Part shown: one piece after another, positions 20,553 through 28,742 of the stretch
Layout of the letters: every line of letters starts with the position of its first letter
Numbering within the stretch: position 1 is the first letter of the stretch
Source of the DNA: Aestuariibacter sp. GS-14
GTDB taxonomy: Bacteria > Pseudomonadota > Gammaproteobacteria > Enterobacterales > Alteromonadaceae
Direction: 5' to 3'
Length of the DNA: 64,000 bases
Assembly (NCBI RefSeq): GCF_006494365.1
Contig: NZ_VHIP01000003.1
Location: forward strand, 371,105-435,104
Made by a program: the position numbers and the translations under genes
Notes under the pieces: model-generated
The model's database searches: none
Seen by the model: the letters and a program-made list of their open reading frames with translations, nothing else
What the model was told of the DNA's origin: nothing

Positions 20553-21221
20553 TTACGACCTCTTGGTACGTGCTAGACGTAAAGCCTCTGGGTTGACTTT
20601 AACCACCATCCCCGTATCCAGTTGAACATGAACGCCGTCTTTCGCAACTTCAGTGATTACAGCATACATAGGCGCTTTACCCAGTTTTACTGTAACCGCA
20701 GTACCAGTTGTTAAATCAGCATCCGTTAATTTTGCTGGGGGTACTTTAGTTGGTCTGTTAGTTTTTGATTTAGTTCCATTATAGCGACCAGCCGCAGGTT
20801 TTGCCTGACGCTCGGCGCCATTTTTAGCATCTGAACGACCGTCTGGTTTTCTGCGAGGCGGTTTTGCCGTCGCTTTGCGCTTTTCAGCAGCCTTGGCTTT
20901 GCTTTCATCCAGTTGCTGTTTGGCGTGGTCTTCATGTTCCTGCTCAATGGCAGCATCCTGATTACCATCCAAATCAACACGGAAATTGCCTTTCTTAATG
21001 CTGTAAAGATATCGCCAGCTATTGGTGTAGTGACGCAGGCTCGAGCGCAGCAGTGTTTTACTGACCCGCTCGTCTTCTTGCAGTCGTTCGGCCAAATCCT
21101 GGAAAATACCGATTTTTAATGGACGCGCTTCGCCTTCCAGGCTAAAGCAATGAGGGAATGTCTCTGCCAGAAAGGCAATGACTTCTTTACTGTTACTAAA
21201 CTTCTGTGATGATTCCATCAA
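20553..21221 (-). CDS. proQ: RNA chaperone ProQ
   Basis: A 222-residue protein with an N-terminal FinO/ProQ domain (about 8-115, containing ETFPHCFSLEGEARPLKIGI and LRSSLRHYTNSWRYL), a basic, Lys/Arg/Pro-rich linker (about 100-165), and a C-terminal Tudor-like domain ending in VKVNPEALRLA. ProQ binds small RNAs and 3' ends of mRNAs. It lies between the fRMsr pair and prc. Two ATGs stand in tandem at the start and no strong ribosome-binding site is visible, so either may be used. Confidence 0.96.
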   Translation of the reverse strand: MMESSQKFSNSKEVIAFLAETFPHCFSLEGEARPLKIGIFQDLAERLQEDERVSKTLLRSSLRHYTNSWRYLYSIKKGNFRVDLDGNQDAAIEQEHEDHAKQQLDESKAKAAEKRKATAKPPRRKPDGRSDAKNGAERQAKPAAGRYNGTKSKTNRPTKVPPAKLTDADLTTGTAVTVKLGKAPMYAVITEVAKDGVHVQLDTGMVVKVNPEALRLARTKRS

Positions 21222-21239
21222 TATTAACGTATGTAAGAG

Positions 21240-21524
21240 TTAATCGAGATTGTCTTCATCATCCCAAGTTGCTAGCAGATGGTCAACCCAATCAAGCAAA
21301 TCATCGTCATTTACGTACAATAAATTTTCATCTTGATGCCAAATTGACCAACTGTGCGCCAACAACCCTTCCAGACGCTCTACCGAAATGTCATCTTCTG
21401 CCCGGTCGTACACCATATGCAGAATAGTATTTAACCGTTCTGCGGCCTCGTCGGGCTCTTCGAACACATCTTCCATGTCCTGCCAGGTGGCTAATACCAC
21501 CTGAATGTCAACTAAGTGTTTCAT
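21240..21524 (-). CDS. Acidic 94-residue protein of unknown function
   Basis: I do not recognise the family. The protein is strongly acidic (many Asp and Glu, ending WDDEDNLD), rich in Trp, and appears helical, without signal peptide or membrane segment, so it is likely cytosolic. Its ATG overlaps the stop of the upstream fRMsr gene by four bases (ATGA), which predicts coupled translation, and proQ starts 18 bases downstream. The position suggests a role with one of these two neighbours, but nothing in the sequence shows it. Confidence 0.8.
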   Translation of the reverse strand: MKHLVDIQVVLATWQDMEDVFEEPDEAAERLNTILHMVYDRAEDDISVERLEGLLAHSWSIWHQDENLLYVNDDDLLDWVDHLLATWDDEDNLD

Positions 21525-21979
21525 ACCAGCGTACTGCTCAGCACACTAACAATTTCGCACAGGCCAGCTTCATCTTCCGCACTGAAACGCGAATAAATGG
21601 GACTGTCTATGTCCAATACGCCAATAAGCTTGTCGTTTACCACGATGGGGATCACGATTTCCGAGTTAGACGCAGCATCACAAGCAATATGGCCTTCAAA
21701 CTGGTGTACGTCCTCAATCCGCTGAACGGTATTGGAAGCAGCGGCGGTGCCGCACACGCCCTTACCCATCGGGATACGGATACACGCCGGTTGCCCCTGA
21801 AACGGCCCCAATACCAGCTGTTCTTCTTTAAAAATATAAAACCCAGCCCAGTTAACGTTGTCCATTTGGTTGTACAACAACGCGCTGATATTGGCCATAT
21901 TCGCGATCATGTCGTGCTCACCGTCAACCAAACTCCGGGCCTGGGCGATAAGCTGAGAATAAAAAGTACTGCTGCTCAA
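21521..21979 (-). CDS. msrC: Free methionine-(R)-sulfoxide reductase, GAF-domain
   Basis: A 152-residue GAF-domain enzyme of the YebR/fRMsr type that reduces free methionine-R-sulfoxide. Three cysteines of the active-site set are present at 66, 76 and 100 (PACIRIPMGKGVCGTAA, HIACDAASNSEI), along with NVNWAGFYIF and VLDIDSP. The start is a TTG with a weak AGAGAG upstream. It is the enterobacterial neighbour of proQ-prc as well. The acidic orphan gene overlaps its end. Confidence 0.93.
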   Translation of the reverse strand: MSSSTFYSQLIAQARSLVDGEHDMIANMANISALLYNQMDNVNWAGFYIFKEEQLVLGPFQGQPACIRIPMGKGVCGTAAASNTVQRIEDVHQFEGHIACDAASNSEIVIPIVVNDKLIGVLDIDSPIYSRFSAEDEAGLCEIVSVLSSTLV

Positions 21980-21991
21980 GTTGTGTCTCTC

Positions 21992-22693
21992 TTAATGGTA
22001 GTTCTCAATCAGCTCAAAGGTTACAGACACAGTTGCAGTGATATCTGTCTGTCCAGGCAGACTACTGCTCATTTCGTCTTTCATCCGCATGGTAGCCATC
22101 ACTGGCGGGGCACTGTAACCAGCTGATTCGGTAATAGTAATCACATTGCCCAATTTTACTCCCATTTCGCGCGCTAACAAGCCCGCGCGCAATTTTGCAT
22201 CCTGAACAGCCGCAACAAGGGCGTGTTGATAAGCTTCAGAGGCATCGGTATTTATAAATTCAAAGCGTTGAATGCGGTCTACGCCGCGGCTTAACATTCC
22301 ATCGAGTATGGCATCATAGGTTTGTAGTGCTTTAGAGGTTACGCGTACCTCGCGGGATAAAATAAACCCCTTATCTTCCCGCCCGTTAGGTGTGTGTTCA
22401 TACCAGGGAGTAAGGTTAACCGACATCGACTGAATATGCTTTTCTTCAATACCCGATGCCAATAAAAATTGCACAACTGAGGTTAATCGCGCAGCCATTT
22501 GTTGATTGAGTTTACTTACCAGCGGCCCGCGTTCTTCTATTAATACACTGATGCTAAACGCATCTGGCACCACACTTACCGCACCCTGTCCGGTTACATT
22601 CACCAACCGACGGTGTTCATGATCATTGTTAGCCAGTACATTGCCCGACAAAGTCAGACTCATTAATATTGCAAATAACAAAGTAGAACGCAT
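21992..22693 (-). CDS. SIMPL domain (DUF541) periplasmic protein
   Basis: A 233-residue secreted protein with a signal peptide (MRSTLLFAILMSLTLSGNVLA). The mature part starts VNVTGQGAVSVVPDAFSISV, the DUF541/SIMPL opening, and has the matching C-terminal strand ITATVSVTFEL. Family members (E. coli YggE, Brucella BP26) have been linked to oxidative stress and channel-like assemblies; the biochemical role is unsettled. It ends 12 bases before the fRMsr start, so it may be the first gene of the fRMsr-proQ-prc run. Confidence 0.88.
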   Translation of the reverse strand: MRSTLLFAILMSLTLSGNVLANNDHEHRRLVNVTGQGAVSVVPDAFSISVLIEERGPLVSKLNQQMAARLTSVVQFLLASGIEEKHIQSMSVNLTPWYEHTPNGREDKGFILSREVRVTSKALQTYDAILDGMLSRGVDRIQRFEFINTDASEAYQHALVAAVQDAKLRAGLLAREMGVKLGNVITITESAGYSAPPVMATMRMKDEMSSSLPGQTDITATVSVTFELIENYH

Positions 22694-22770
22694 GTTTAAC
22701 TCCTGAAAATGTGAAGTTGAATCATGACAACCTGAAACTTAACGGTGTATGAACAAAGCCTGTCACACAA

Positions 22771-24000
22771 TTAACCAAAAAACCAATAACTCACAATTAT
22801 CGAAGTAACAATACCCGCCACATCGGCAACCAGACAGCAGGCAACAGCATACCGTGAGTGTTTAATGCCTACTGCACCTAAATACACGGCCAGGATATAA
22901 AATGTGGTTTCAGTAGAACCTTGCATTACCGACGCCAGACGACCAGCAAAGGAATCAGCACCATGATGCTGCATCGTTTCTATCATCAACGCTCTGGCAC
23001 CACTGCCGCTTAACGGCTTCATCAGCGCGGTAGGTAACGCATCGACAAAGCGCGGGTCAAACCCCAGCCATATCGCCGCAGCACCAATCCACTGCACGAT
23101 AATATCCATTACGCCACTGGCCCGTAACATGCCAATTGCAACCAGCATCGCGAGTAAAAACGGGATCAGTGACACGGCAACATCGAATCCTTTCTTAGCC
23201 CCGTCTACAAATTGTTCATAGGTATTGTTGCCCACGCGCCAGCCACTAATCAGCACACCCACTACAAAAGTGAACAACAAGCTATTTGCCACTATGGCAG
23301 ACTGGCTGGCCAGCTCGGTAGCGGCCAACTGTGCAAAGTACAATATTACCGCCGCTAATAAGCCAAACACGGCTACCAGATACAACACTACCACCCGGTT
23401 GAATAAATTGATTTTTTGCACTGCGCAGGTCACAAACAACCCAGCAAGAGTAGACGCACTGGTAGCCAGCAGAATAGGGATAAAAACATCGGTGGGCTGC
23501 GCTGCGCCCTGCTCGCCGCGATATAAGAATACAGCGATGGGAAATAACGTTACTGAGGAGGTATTTAATACCAGAAACAGGATCTGACTATTGGTAAGCG
23601 TATCTTTTTTAGGTGCCAGTGTTTGCATATCCTGCATAGCTTTGATACCAAACGGTGTGGCAGCATTATCGAGTCCCAGTAAATTGGCCGACATATTCAT
23701 GGTAATACTGCCCAGCGCAGGATGGTCACGCGGAATATCTGGCATGATGCGGCACAAAAATGGCGCTAAAATTCGGGAAAATTTTTGTATCAAACCGGAT
23801 TTTTCTGCCACTTCAAAAATCCCCAGCCAAAACGCCAGTACACCAATCAACCCGATTGCGATTTCTACACTTAAGGTGGCCATGCTGCTGACCATGGACA
23901 TAACGTCCTGGAATCCCTGAGGGTGGTCGCCAAAGAACGCCTGATAACATGTGGCAGCAAACGCACTGACAATAAATGCGAGCCAGATTCTGTGTAGCAT
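22771..24000 (-). CDS. Nucleoside-recognition (Gate) membrane protein, SpmA-SpmB fusion
   Basis: A 409-residue inner-membrane protein with two Gate-domain halves: the first (about 1-190) resembles SpmA with NLLGLDNAATPFGIKAM, the second (about 230-405) resembles SpmB with LPTALMKPLSGSGARALM and GSTETTFYILAVYLG. In spore formers these are two separate spore-maturation proteins; in Gram-negative bacteria the fused form occurs and its transported substrate is unknown. The ATG at 24000 is chosen over a TTG two codons upstream because AAGG lies at the right spacing. Confidence 0.88.
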   Translation of the reverse strand: MLHRIWLAFIVSAFAATCYQAFFGDHPQGFQDVMSMVSSMATLSVEIAIGLIGVLAFWLGIFEVAEKSGLIQKFSRILAPFLCRIMPDIPRDHPALGSITMNMSANLLGLDNAATPFGIKAMQDMQTLAPKKDTLTNSQILFLVLNTSSVTLFPIAVFLYRGEQGAAQPTDVFIPILLATSASTLAGLFVTCAVQKINLFNRVVVLYLVAVFGLLAAVILYFAQLAATELASQSAIVANSLLFTFVVGVLISGWRVGNNTYEQFVDGAKKGFDVAVSLIPFLLAMLVAIGMLRASGVMDIIVQWIGAAAIWLGFDPRFVDALPTALMKPLSGSGARALMIETMQHHGADSFAGRLASVMQGSTETTFYILAVYLGAVGIKHSRYAVACCLVADVAGIVTSIIVSYWFFG

Positions 24001-24162
24001 AAACAAACCTTATAGAATGTAACGCAATGATGATTGCCGTTTAACCCGGAAGTGAGCAATGCGGGAAATGAAAAGTGTGCGGCAGCGTTGTGCCTGAAAC
24101 TTGAAACACATCCCTGTTAGTCAATTTTATCCGATCAACTAACAGAGACGATACTAGCGTTA

Positions 24163-24194
24163 GTTGTAAGTAAATAACAATTATTTATTACAAC
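24163..24194. repeat. AT-rich palindrome between aminotransferase and SpmAB-like genes
   Basis: GTTGTAAGTAAATAA and TTATTTATTACAAC form a nearly perfect 14-bp inverted repeat with one bulged G and a 3-base centre. It sits 23 bases beyond the aminotransferase stop and 163 bases upstream of the SpmAB-like start. It lacks a GC-rich stem, so a protein-binding site is as likely as a terminator. Confidence 0.55.
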
Positions 24195-24216
24195 CCTAAG
24201 CTTTAAGAGGAATTTT

Positions 24217-25338
24217 TTAGTTTAAAACAGTTTTCAGCGCGCCAATACAAAAGTCCACGTTTTTGTCGGTACATCCGGCGCCCATCAGTCCGATACGCCA
24301 AACCTTGCCTGCAAATCCACCCAGACCGGCACCGATTTCCAGATTAAAATCGTTTAGTAATCTACTGCGCACCGCTGCGTCATCTACGCCGTCTGGGATC
24401 TTTACTGCATTTAGCTGAGGTAGCCGATACGCTTTGTCTACCGCCATTTCAAGGCCAAGCGACTCTAACCCGCTCACCAGTTTGTCATGTAATCGCGCAT
24501 GACGCGCCCACGCGTTTTCCAGTCCTTCTTCGTGCAATATCACTAATGATTCGTGTGTTGCATAAATACTATTCACCGGTGCGGTATGATGATATGCCCG
24601 CTTACCACCTTGCCCCCAGTAGCCAACAATCAGATTCATATCTAAAAACCAGCTTTGTACCGGTGTTTTTCTGGATTGGATAAGTTCTACGGCACGTGGG
24701 CTGAATGATACCGGCGAAATGCCGGGCACGCAGCTTAGGCATTTTTGTGAACCTGAATAAATGGCATCGATACCCCAATCATCCACTGCCACTTCAATAC
24801 CACCCAGTGAAGTAACTGCATCCACAATAGTCAGGCAATTATACTGTTGCGCAAGTTTACACATTGCCGCAGCGTCATTACGCACCCCCGTGGAGGTTTC
24901 AGCATGAACAAACGCAACAATTTTTGTTTCAGGATGCGCTTTGAGTGCGTCTTCCAGTTTATTTAGATCGGTTTGGGTGCCCCAGGCATCCTCAACTACC
25001 ACTGCTTTAGCGCCACAGCGGATCACATTTTCTTTCATGCGACCGCCAAACACCCCATTAATACACACAATTACCGTATCACCAGGTTCAACCAGGTTAA
25101 CAAATGCCGCTTCCATTCCCGCCGAGCCCGGCGCAGAAATTGGCATAGTTAACGGGTTTTTGGTTTTAAACGCATACTGGAGCAACTCTTTGGTTTCATC
25201 CATCAGCGCAATGAAATCCGGGTCCAGGTGACCAACCGTACTGCGTGCCATCGCATTGAGTACCCGAGGGCTAACATCAGACGGACCAGGGCCCATAAGT
25301 GTGCGCAATGGTGGAATATGGCTTTTGTAGGTTTTCAT
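24217..25338 (-). CDS. Alanine-glyoxylate / serine-pyruvate type aminotransferase
   Basis: A 373-residue class V PLP aminotransferase. The cofactor lysine is K199 in YSGSQKCLS, the Asp that contacts the pyridine nitrogen is D173 in IVDAVTSLGG, and SAPGSAGMEAAF binds phosphate. Relatives move the amino group from alanine or serine to glyoxylate. The exact substrate pair cannot be told from motifs; aminoethylphosphonate transaminases belong to the same superfamily but lack this start (GPGPSDVSPRVLNAM). AAGG precedes the ATG. It stands alone with a 600-base gap upstream. Confidence 0.9.
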   Translation of the reverse strand: MKTYKSHIPPLRTLMGPGPSDVSPRVLNAMARSTVGHLDPDFIALMDETKELLQYAFKTKNPLTMPISAPGSAGMEAAFVNLVEPGDTVIVCINGVFGGRMKENVIRCGAKAVVVEDAWGTQTDLNKLEDALKAHPETKIVAFVHAETSTGVRNDAAAMCKLAQQYNCLTIVDAVTSLGGIEVAVDDWGIDAIYSGSQKCLSCVPGISPVSFSPRAVELIQSRKTPVQSWFLDMNLIVGYWGQGGKRAYHHTAPVNSIYATHESLVILHEEGLENAWARHARLHDKLVSGLESLGLEMAVDKAYRLPQLNAVKIPDGVDDAAVRSRLLNDFNLEIGAGLGGFAGKVWRIGLMGAGCTDKNVDFCIGALKTVLN

Positions 25339-25650
25339 AATCGATGCCTTATTGAACAGTATGCAAACATGTGATGATTGCGTTGAGCCAATGGTTTTGG
25401 CTTAAACCGTAATCTTGCTTTGAAACGTATTCTACTTTGGCTACCAGAAACCACAATGCAGCAGGTGACTTCAATTTGGGATTACCATTATTCATGAGGT
25501 GAATGTTATAACCTGAAGATTGCAGATAAACTTATACAAAGATGCAGTATGACCGTTTTTCCGGTAAAACCGGTCGTCAATTTGTGGATAAATGTTGCAC
25601 AACCTGTTTAAAATATGTTCACTTTCGGTGGATTTATTTTATTTGATTGC

Positions 25651-25678
25651 TTGATGCGTGCAGATATTGGTCTATAAT
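25651..25678 (+). promoter_or_regulatory. Sigma-70-like promoter of the small-RNA candidate
   Basis: TTGATG at 25651-25656 and a perfect TATAAT at 25673-25678, separated by 16 bases. There is no plus-strand protein gene downstream, so the promoter points only at the structured stretch ending at the terminator near 25852. Confidence 0.65.
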
Positions 25679-25684
25679 TCAGCC

Positions 25685-25852
25685 AGTTTGAAGAAATTTT
25701 CAAAATTTTGTTTATAAAGTGAGCAGTTTTACGCTATTATTGGTAAACCGCGTGAATACTATACATCCTCTCCCTTTGTAAAAGTTAGCGCACGGCTCAG
25801 CAATGAGCCATTCCCCTAGGCCCGGAGCTTTTTAAGTTCTGGGCATTTTTTA
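25685..25852 (+). ncRNA. Candidate trans-acting small RNA, about 165 nt
   Basis: The predicted transcript starts about 7 bases after the TATAAT and ends in an intrinsic terminator: GCCCGGA (25820-25826) pairing with TCTGGGC (25838-25844), then six T. Before it is a perfect GGCTCA/TGAGCC hairpin with a GCAA loop (25794-25809). Between the AU-rich 5' part and this hairpin lies the pyrimidine stretch CCTCTCCCTTT, which could pair with ribosome-binding sites. No open reading frame of note. I do not recognise it as 6S, Spot 42, tmRNA or RNase P RNA. Confidence 0.55.
25820..25852 (+). terminator. Intrinsic terminator of the small-RNA candidate
   Basis: A 7-bp stem with one G-U pair and an 11-base loop, followed by ATTTTTTATT on the plus strand only. 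On the minus strand the following sequence is CTAGGGG, so it does not serve tesB. Confidence 0.75.
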
Positions 25853-25938
25853 TTGTGCTGTATGTTCGCAATCTGACAGGCCAAATAGCCTGCCAGTATT
25901 CGATATCAGATTATTCTTAAACACAGGAATAATTACGC

Positions 25939-26808
25939 TTATTCTTCGCGCAAACGCATCAATCCTTCCTGCATAGTAGAAGCGACTAATTGTCCTTGCT
26001 GGTTAAATATCTGCCCACGAACCAAGCCACGTGCATTTTCACTGACCGGGCTTTCCATTACATATAACAACCATTCATTCATATTTACCGGGCGGTGGAA
26101 CCACATTGCGTGATCAATAGTCGCTATTACCAGGTTTTTATCGGTGATCTGCACACCATGAGGTTGCAATGATGTGCTCAGGAAATGGTAATCACTGGCA
26201 TAAGACAGTACAGCCTGATGCATTGCCTGATTATTTCCCAACATTTCATTGGTTTTTAACCAGGTGGCACGCACCGGCTTGCGGTTTTTGGCCGTGAATG
26301 ACGCCACAGCATCGACAGTACGAATATCAATTGGACGGTGGTAGCTAAGGGCCTCACGCATGCGACGCCCCAAATGCTCATAGTTTCGCTCGTACATTCT
26401 GATATCGGGTTCAACGTCTTCGGGCGGCGGTACATTTGGCATATCGGCATATTGGTGACTCATTCCCGCTTCCGGTGTTTGGAAAGACGCTGTCATATAA
26501 AAAATATTGCGACCATTTTGAATCGCTTTTACCCGACGGGCTGAAAAGCTCTTACCGTCGCGTACAATTTCTACATCATAAACAACAGGTTTTTGCGCAT
26601 CGCCCGGTAACAAAAAATAGCTATGAAAAGAATGCACAACACGATCTTCAGGCACACTTTGATACGCAGCCTGTAGGGCTTGCCCCAGTACCTGCCCGCC
26701 GAACAGGGCCCGAAAGCCAAGATCCCAGCTTTGACCGCGGTACAATCCGTGCTCTAAAGTTTCTAACTCTAATAATGAAGACAATTTAACTTCGTTTTGT
26801 TGTTCCAA
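25939..26808 (-). CDS. tesB: Acyl-CoA thioesterase II
   Basis: A 289-residue double-hotdog enzyme that hydrolyses acyl-CoAs. Family stretches visible are GLYRGQSWDLGFRALFGGQV at the start and IATIDHAMWFHRP near residue 230, which contains the catalytic Asp, with the late conserved Gln in GQLVASTMQEGLMR. The start is TTG with GGAG seven bases upstream; no in-frame ATG lies nearby. Length matches E. coli TesB (286). Monocistronic as far as can be seen. Confidence 0.94.
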   Translation of the reverse strand: MEQQNEVKLSSLLELETLEHGLYRGQSWDLGFRALFGGQVLGQALQAAYQSVPEDRVVHSFHSYFLLPGDAQKPVVYDVEIVRDGKSFSARRVKAIQNGRNIFYMTASFQTPEAGMSHQYADMPNVPPPEDVEPDIRMYERNYEHLGRRMREALSYHRPIDIRTVDAVASFTAKNRKPVRATWLKTNEMLGNNQAMHQAVLSYASDYHFLSTSLQPHGVQITDKNLVIATIDHAMWFHRPVNMNEWLLYVMESPVSENARGLVRGQIFNQQGQLVASTMQEGLMRLREE

Positions 26809-26900
26809 GGATATCTCCTAAAACGTATTTATTCCCCGGGAAAACAACACATACTACTTGCGCATATACTCTGCTTATTTACTCAGCGTAATGTGGCAGG

Positions 26901-28742
26901 CTACTGTGCTTTGGGGTTTCTTGGATAATATTTATCTGCGCAGCGTGCGCGGTGGTCAAAGTACCGCGTGTCTTTGTAAGGAAGTTTCATGAAGCCGCTT
27001 ATCCCTTCCCCACTGATTTCCGGTAACGCCCGCACGATTACATCTAACAGCGCATTAAACTCATTTTCTTTGGTGTGATCAAGTAATCGGTAGTAACTGT
27101 GAATTTTAAGATGGTGGCTCAGCGCTTCAAAAATAATGCATCCGGTATGGTGTATGGTATTCAATTTAGCAATGGCATCCATAATCGACGCGGGTAACGC
27201 CAATAGTTCATCCGGGTCGTCACCGTCTTCAAAATACGAGTGCAAACGGCTCTCGCTGGCACTCAATGTTTGTACTGATTTTTCGTAAGGAATACGGGTG
27301 CCCGGCGCTGCTACAAACGCCCCCTCTGGCGTGGCCCGATCGAAGTGCAGCGTGTTTTTAGCATCAAATAAACAGCATTTAAACACCCCTTTGCGATGAA
27401 TGGCGCGAGCCAACATCACTACATTGTTCACGGCTTGTTCAAAGGCGTATTTTTTATCCGGTTCGTGAAGGTTCAAACTCGAATCTATGTACACCCCCTC
27501 GGGTTGCCAGTTGATGGCCAGTCCGCCCACAACGGGATACTTTGCCAATCGGCTAATGGCGGCCAAAAAGCCTTTTTCTGTGTCGCCCATCCCATCAAGA
27601 TAGTTTTTATAATACCGCTCAAATTGCGCATCGTTAATATAATTAAGTGCTTGTACGGTGTCGGCCAGGTTGGTATCAGACGCCCGCTCTCGCAAGAAAG
27701 ACTTACGCGAGCTGTACACTACGGTTTCGATGGATTTACTGCGACGTCCTACCCAAACGGGCAGTAATGCTTCGTTTTGAGGCGGTACATAACCACCAAA
27801 TACCAGGTTTTCCAGTAGCGACAAATGCGATAGCAAGTAATCTCCGCCTTCACGCTGGGCCTTTTCGTCGTCGCTAAGCATATACGTTAAAATGTCTGAC
27901 AATACCCGGGGCAACCCCAGAGAAGACGGTGGCACAACCTGCCGGGCAAATCGGGCTGACTGCCCGGAAGCAAGTGCATACAAGGTGCTGGCCATACCCT
28001 GTTCATCAAACCTTGGGCTCGACAAGGCACCATTTAACTGGGCATCGCCTATAAAATACACATCGCCTAACCGGGCATTGGTTTGCTGCAAGTCCCCAGA
28101 CATTAAATCCAGCACATTGTTTTGAACGGGCTGCAAATGCTCGTCCAGTTGGGCGAATACCGATGATCCCCAGTCAATGAGCGCTATTTGCTCGTTTTCT
28201 TCGTCCCATACCAGATTAGAGGGTTTGATATCGCCATGTACGATCGGCCGAAATTGCCCCTGATGCACGTGCTGACGAAGATCCAATAGGATTTTCCCCA
28301 GTTGAACAGCAATTTTTACAACCAAACGTGGGTGCAAAGCGCCATCACGCAAACTCACTTGTTCTAAATCCAGTCCTGGCGCACGCTCCATCATTAAAAT
28401 CGACTGCCGGCCTTTTTGGTGAAAATCGAGTACCTTTGGTACCAGAGGATGCTTTACCATCGACTGCATAAAGGCCTCTTCTTCCAATCTATCCTGTATG
28501 CTGGCGGGTAACGTGATACGGGTAAATTTAAATACCCGGTGGCGCTGTTGCTGATCAATTCCGGCAAACGCAAATCCATAAGCGCCTTTACCGATCAAAT
28601 GAATATCGCGATAGCCCAGGGCACCTAACTGCTCTATACACAGCGCCAGCCAGTCTTTCAATTTCTTCGCGTCGGTATGCGACAGTAAGTAAATTGACTG
28701 TTCTTCCGGAATATAAAAGTGCTTTATGCCCTGGGGTTTCAT
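26901..28742 (-). CDS. Protein-kinase-like protein coupled to rlmJ
   Basis: A 613-residue cytosolic protein with a eukaryotic-type kinase domain at about 45-340. The glycine loop is GKGAYGFA (51-58), the ATP lysine is probably K72, the catalytic loop is HGDIKPSN (169-176) and the metal motif is DWG (190-192) instead of DFG. The C-terminal 270 residues match nothing I know. The ATG at 28742 overlaps the rlmJ stop as ATGA. A longer frame to 28844 would lie inside rlmJ and is rejected. The HGD form of the catalytic loop also occurs in small-molecule kinases, so the substrate may be protein or a metabolite. Confidence 0.8.
   Translation of the reverse strand: MKPQGIKHFYIPEEQSIYLLSHTDAKKLKDWLALCIEQLGALGYRDIHLIGKGAYGFAFAGIDQQQRHRVFKFTRITLPASIQDRLEEEAFMQSMVKHPLVPKVLDFHQKGRQSILMMERAPGLDLEQVSLRDGALHPRLVVKIAVQLGKILLDLRQHVHQGQFRPIVHGDIKPSNLVWDEENEQIALIDWGSSVFAQLDEHLQPVQNNVLDLMSGDLQQTNARLGDVYFIGDAQLNGALSSPRFDEQGMASTLYALASGQSARFARQVVPPSSLGLPRVLSDILTYMLSDDEKAQREGGDYLLSHLSLLENLVFGGYVPPQNEALLPVWVGRRSKSIETVVYSSRKSFLRERASDTNLADTVQALNYINDAQFERYYKNYLDGMGDTEKGFLAAISRLAKYPVVGGLAINWQPEGVYIDSSLNLHEPDKKYAFEQAVNNVVMLARAIHRKGVFKCCLFDAKNTLHFDRATPEGAFVAAPGTRIPYEKSVQTLSASESRLHSYFEDGDDPDELLALPASIMDAIAKLNTIHHTGCIIFEALSHHLKIHSYYRLLDHTKENEFNALLDVIVRALPEISGEGISGFMKLPYKDTRYFDHRARCADKYYPRNPKAQ

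Larger units (their letters stand above)
25339..25938. other. 600-base intergenic region holding a small-RNA candidate
   Basis: No protein gene was found. The part nearest the aminotransferase should carry its promoter; a GACCG/CGGTC hairpin with a nested CCGGT/ACCGG lies at 25551-25575. The middle part carries a plus-strand promoter and structured transcript listed separately. Beyond it, a hairpin (TGGCAGGC/GCCTGTCA on the minus strand, about 25875-25900) without a T run follows tesB. Confidence 0.6.
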
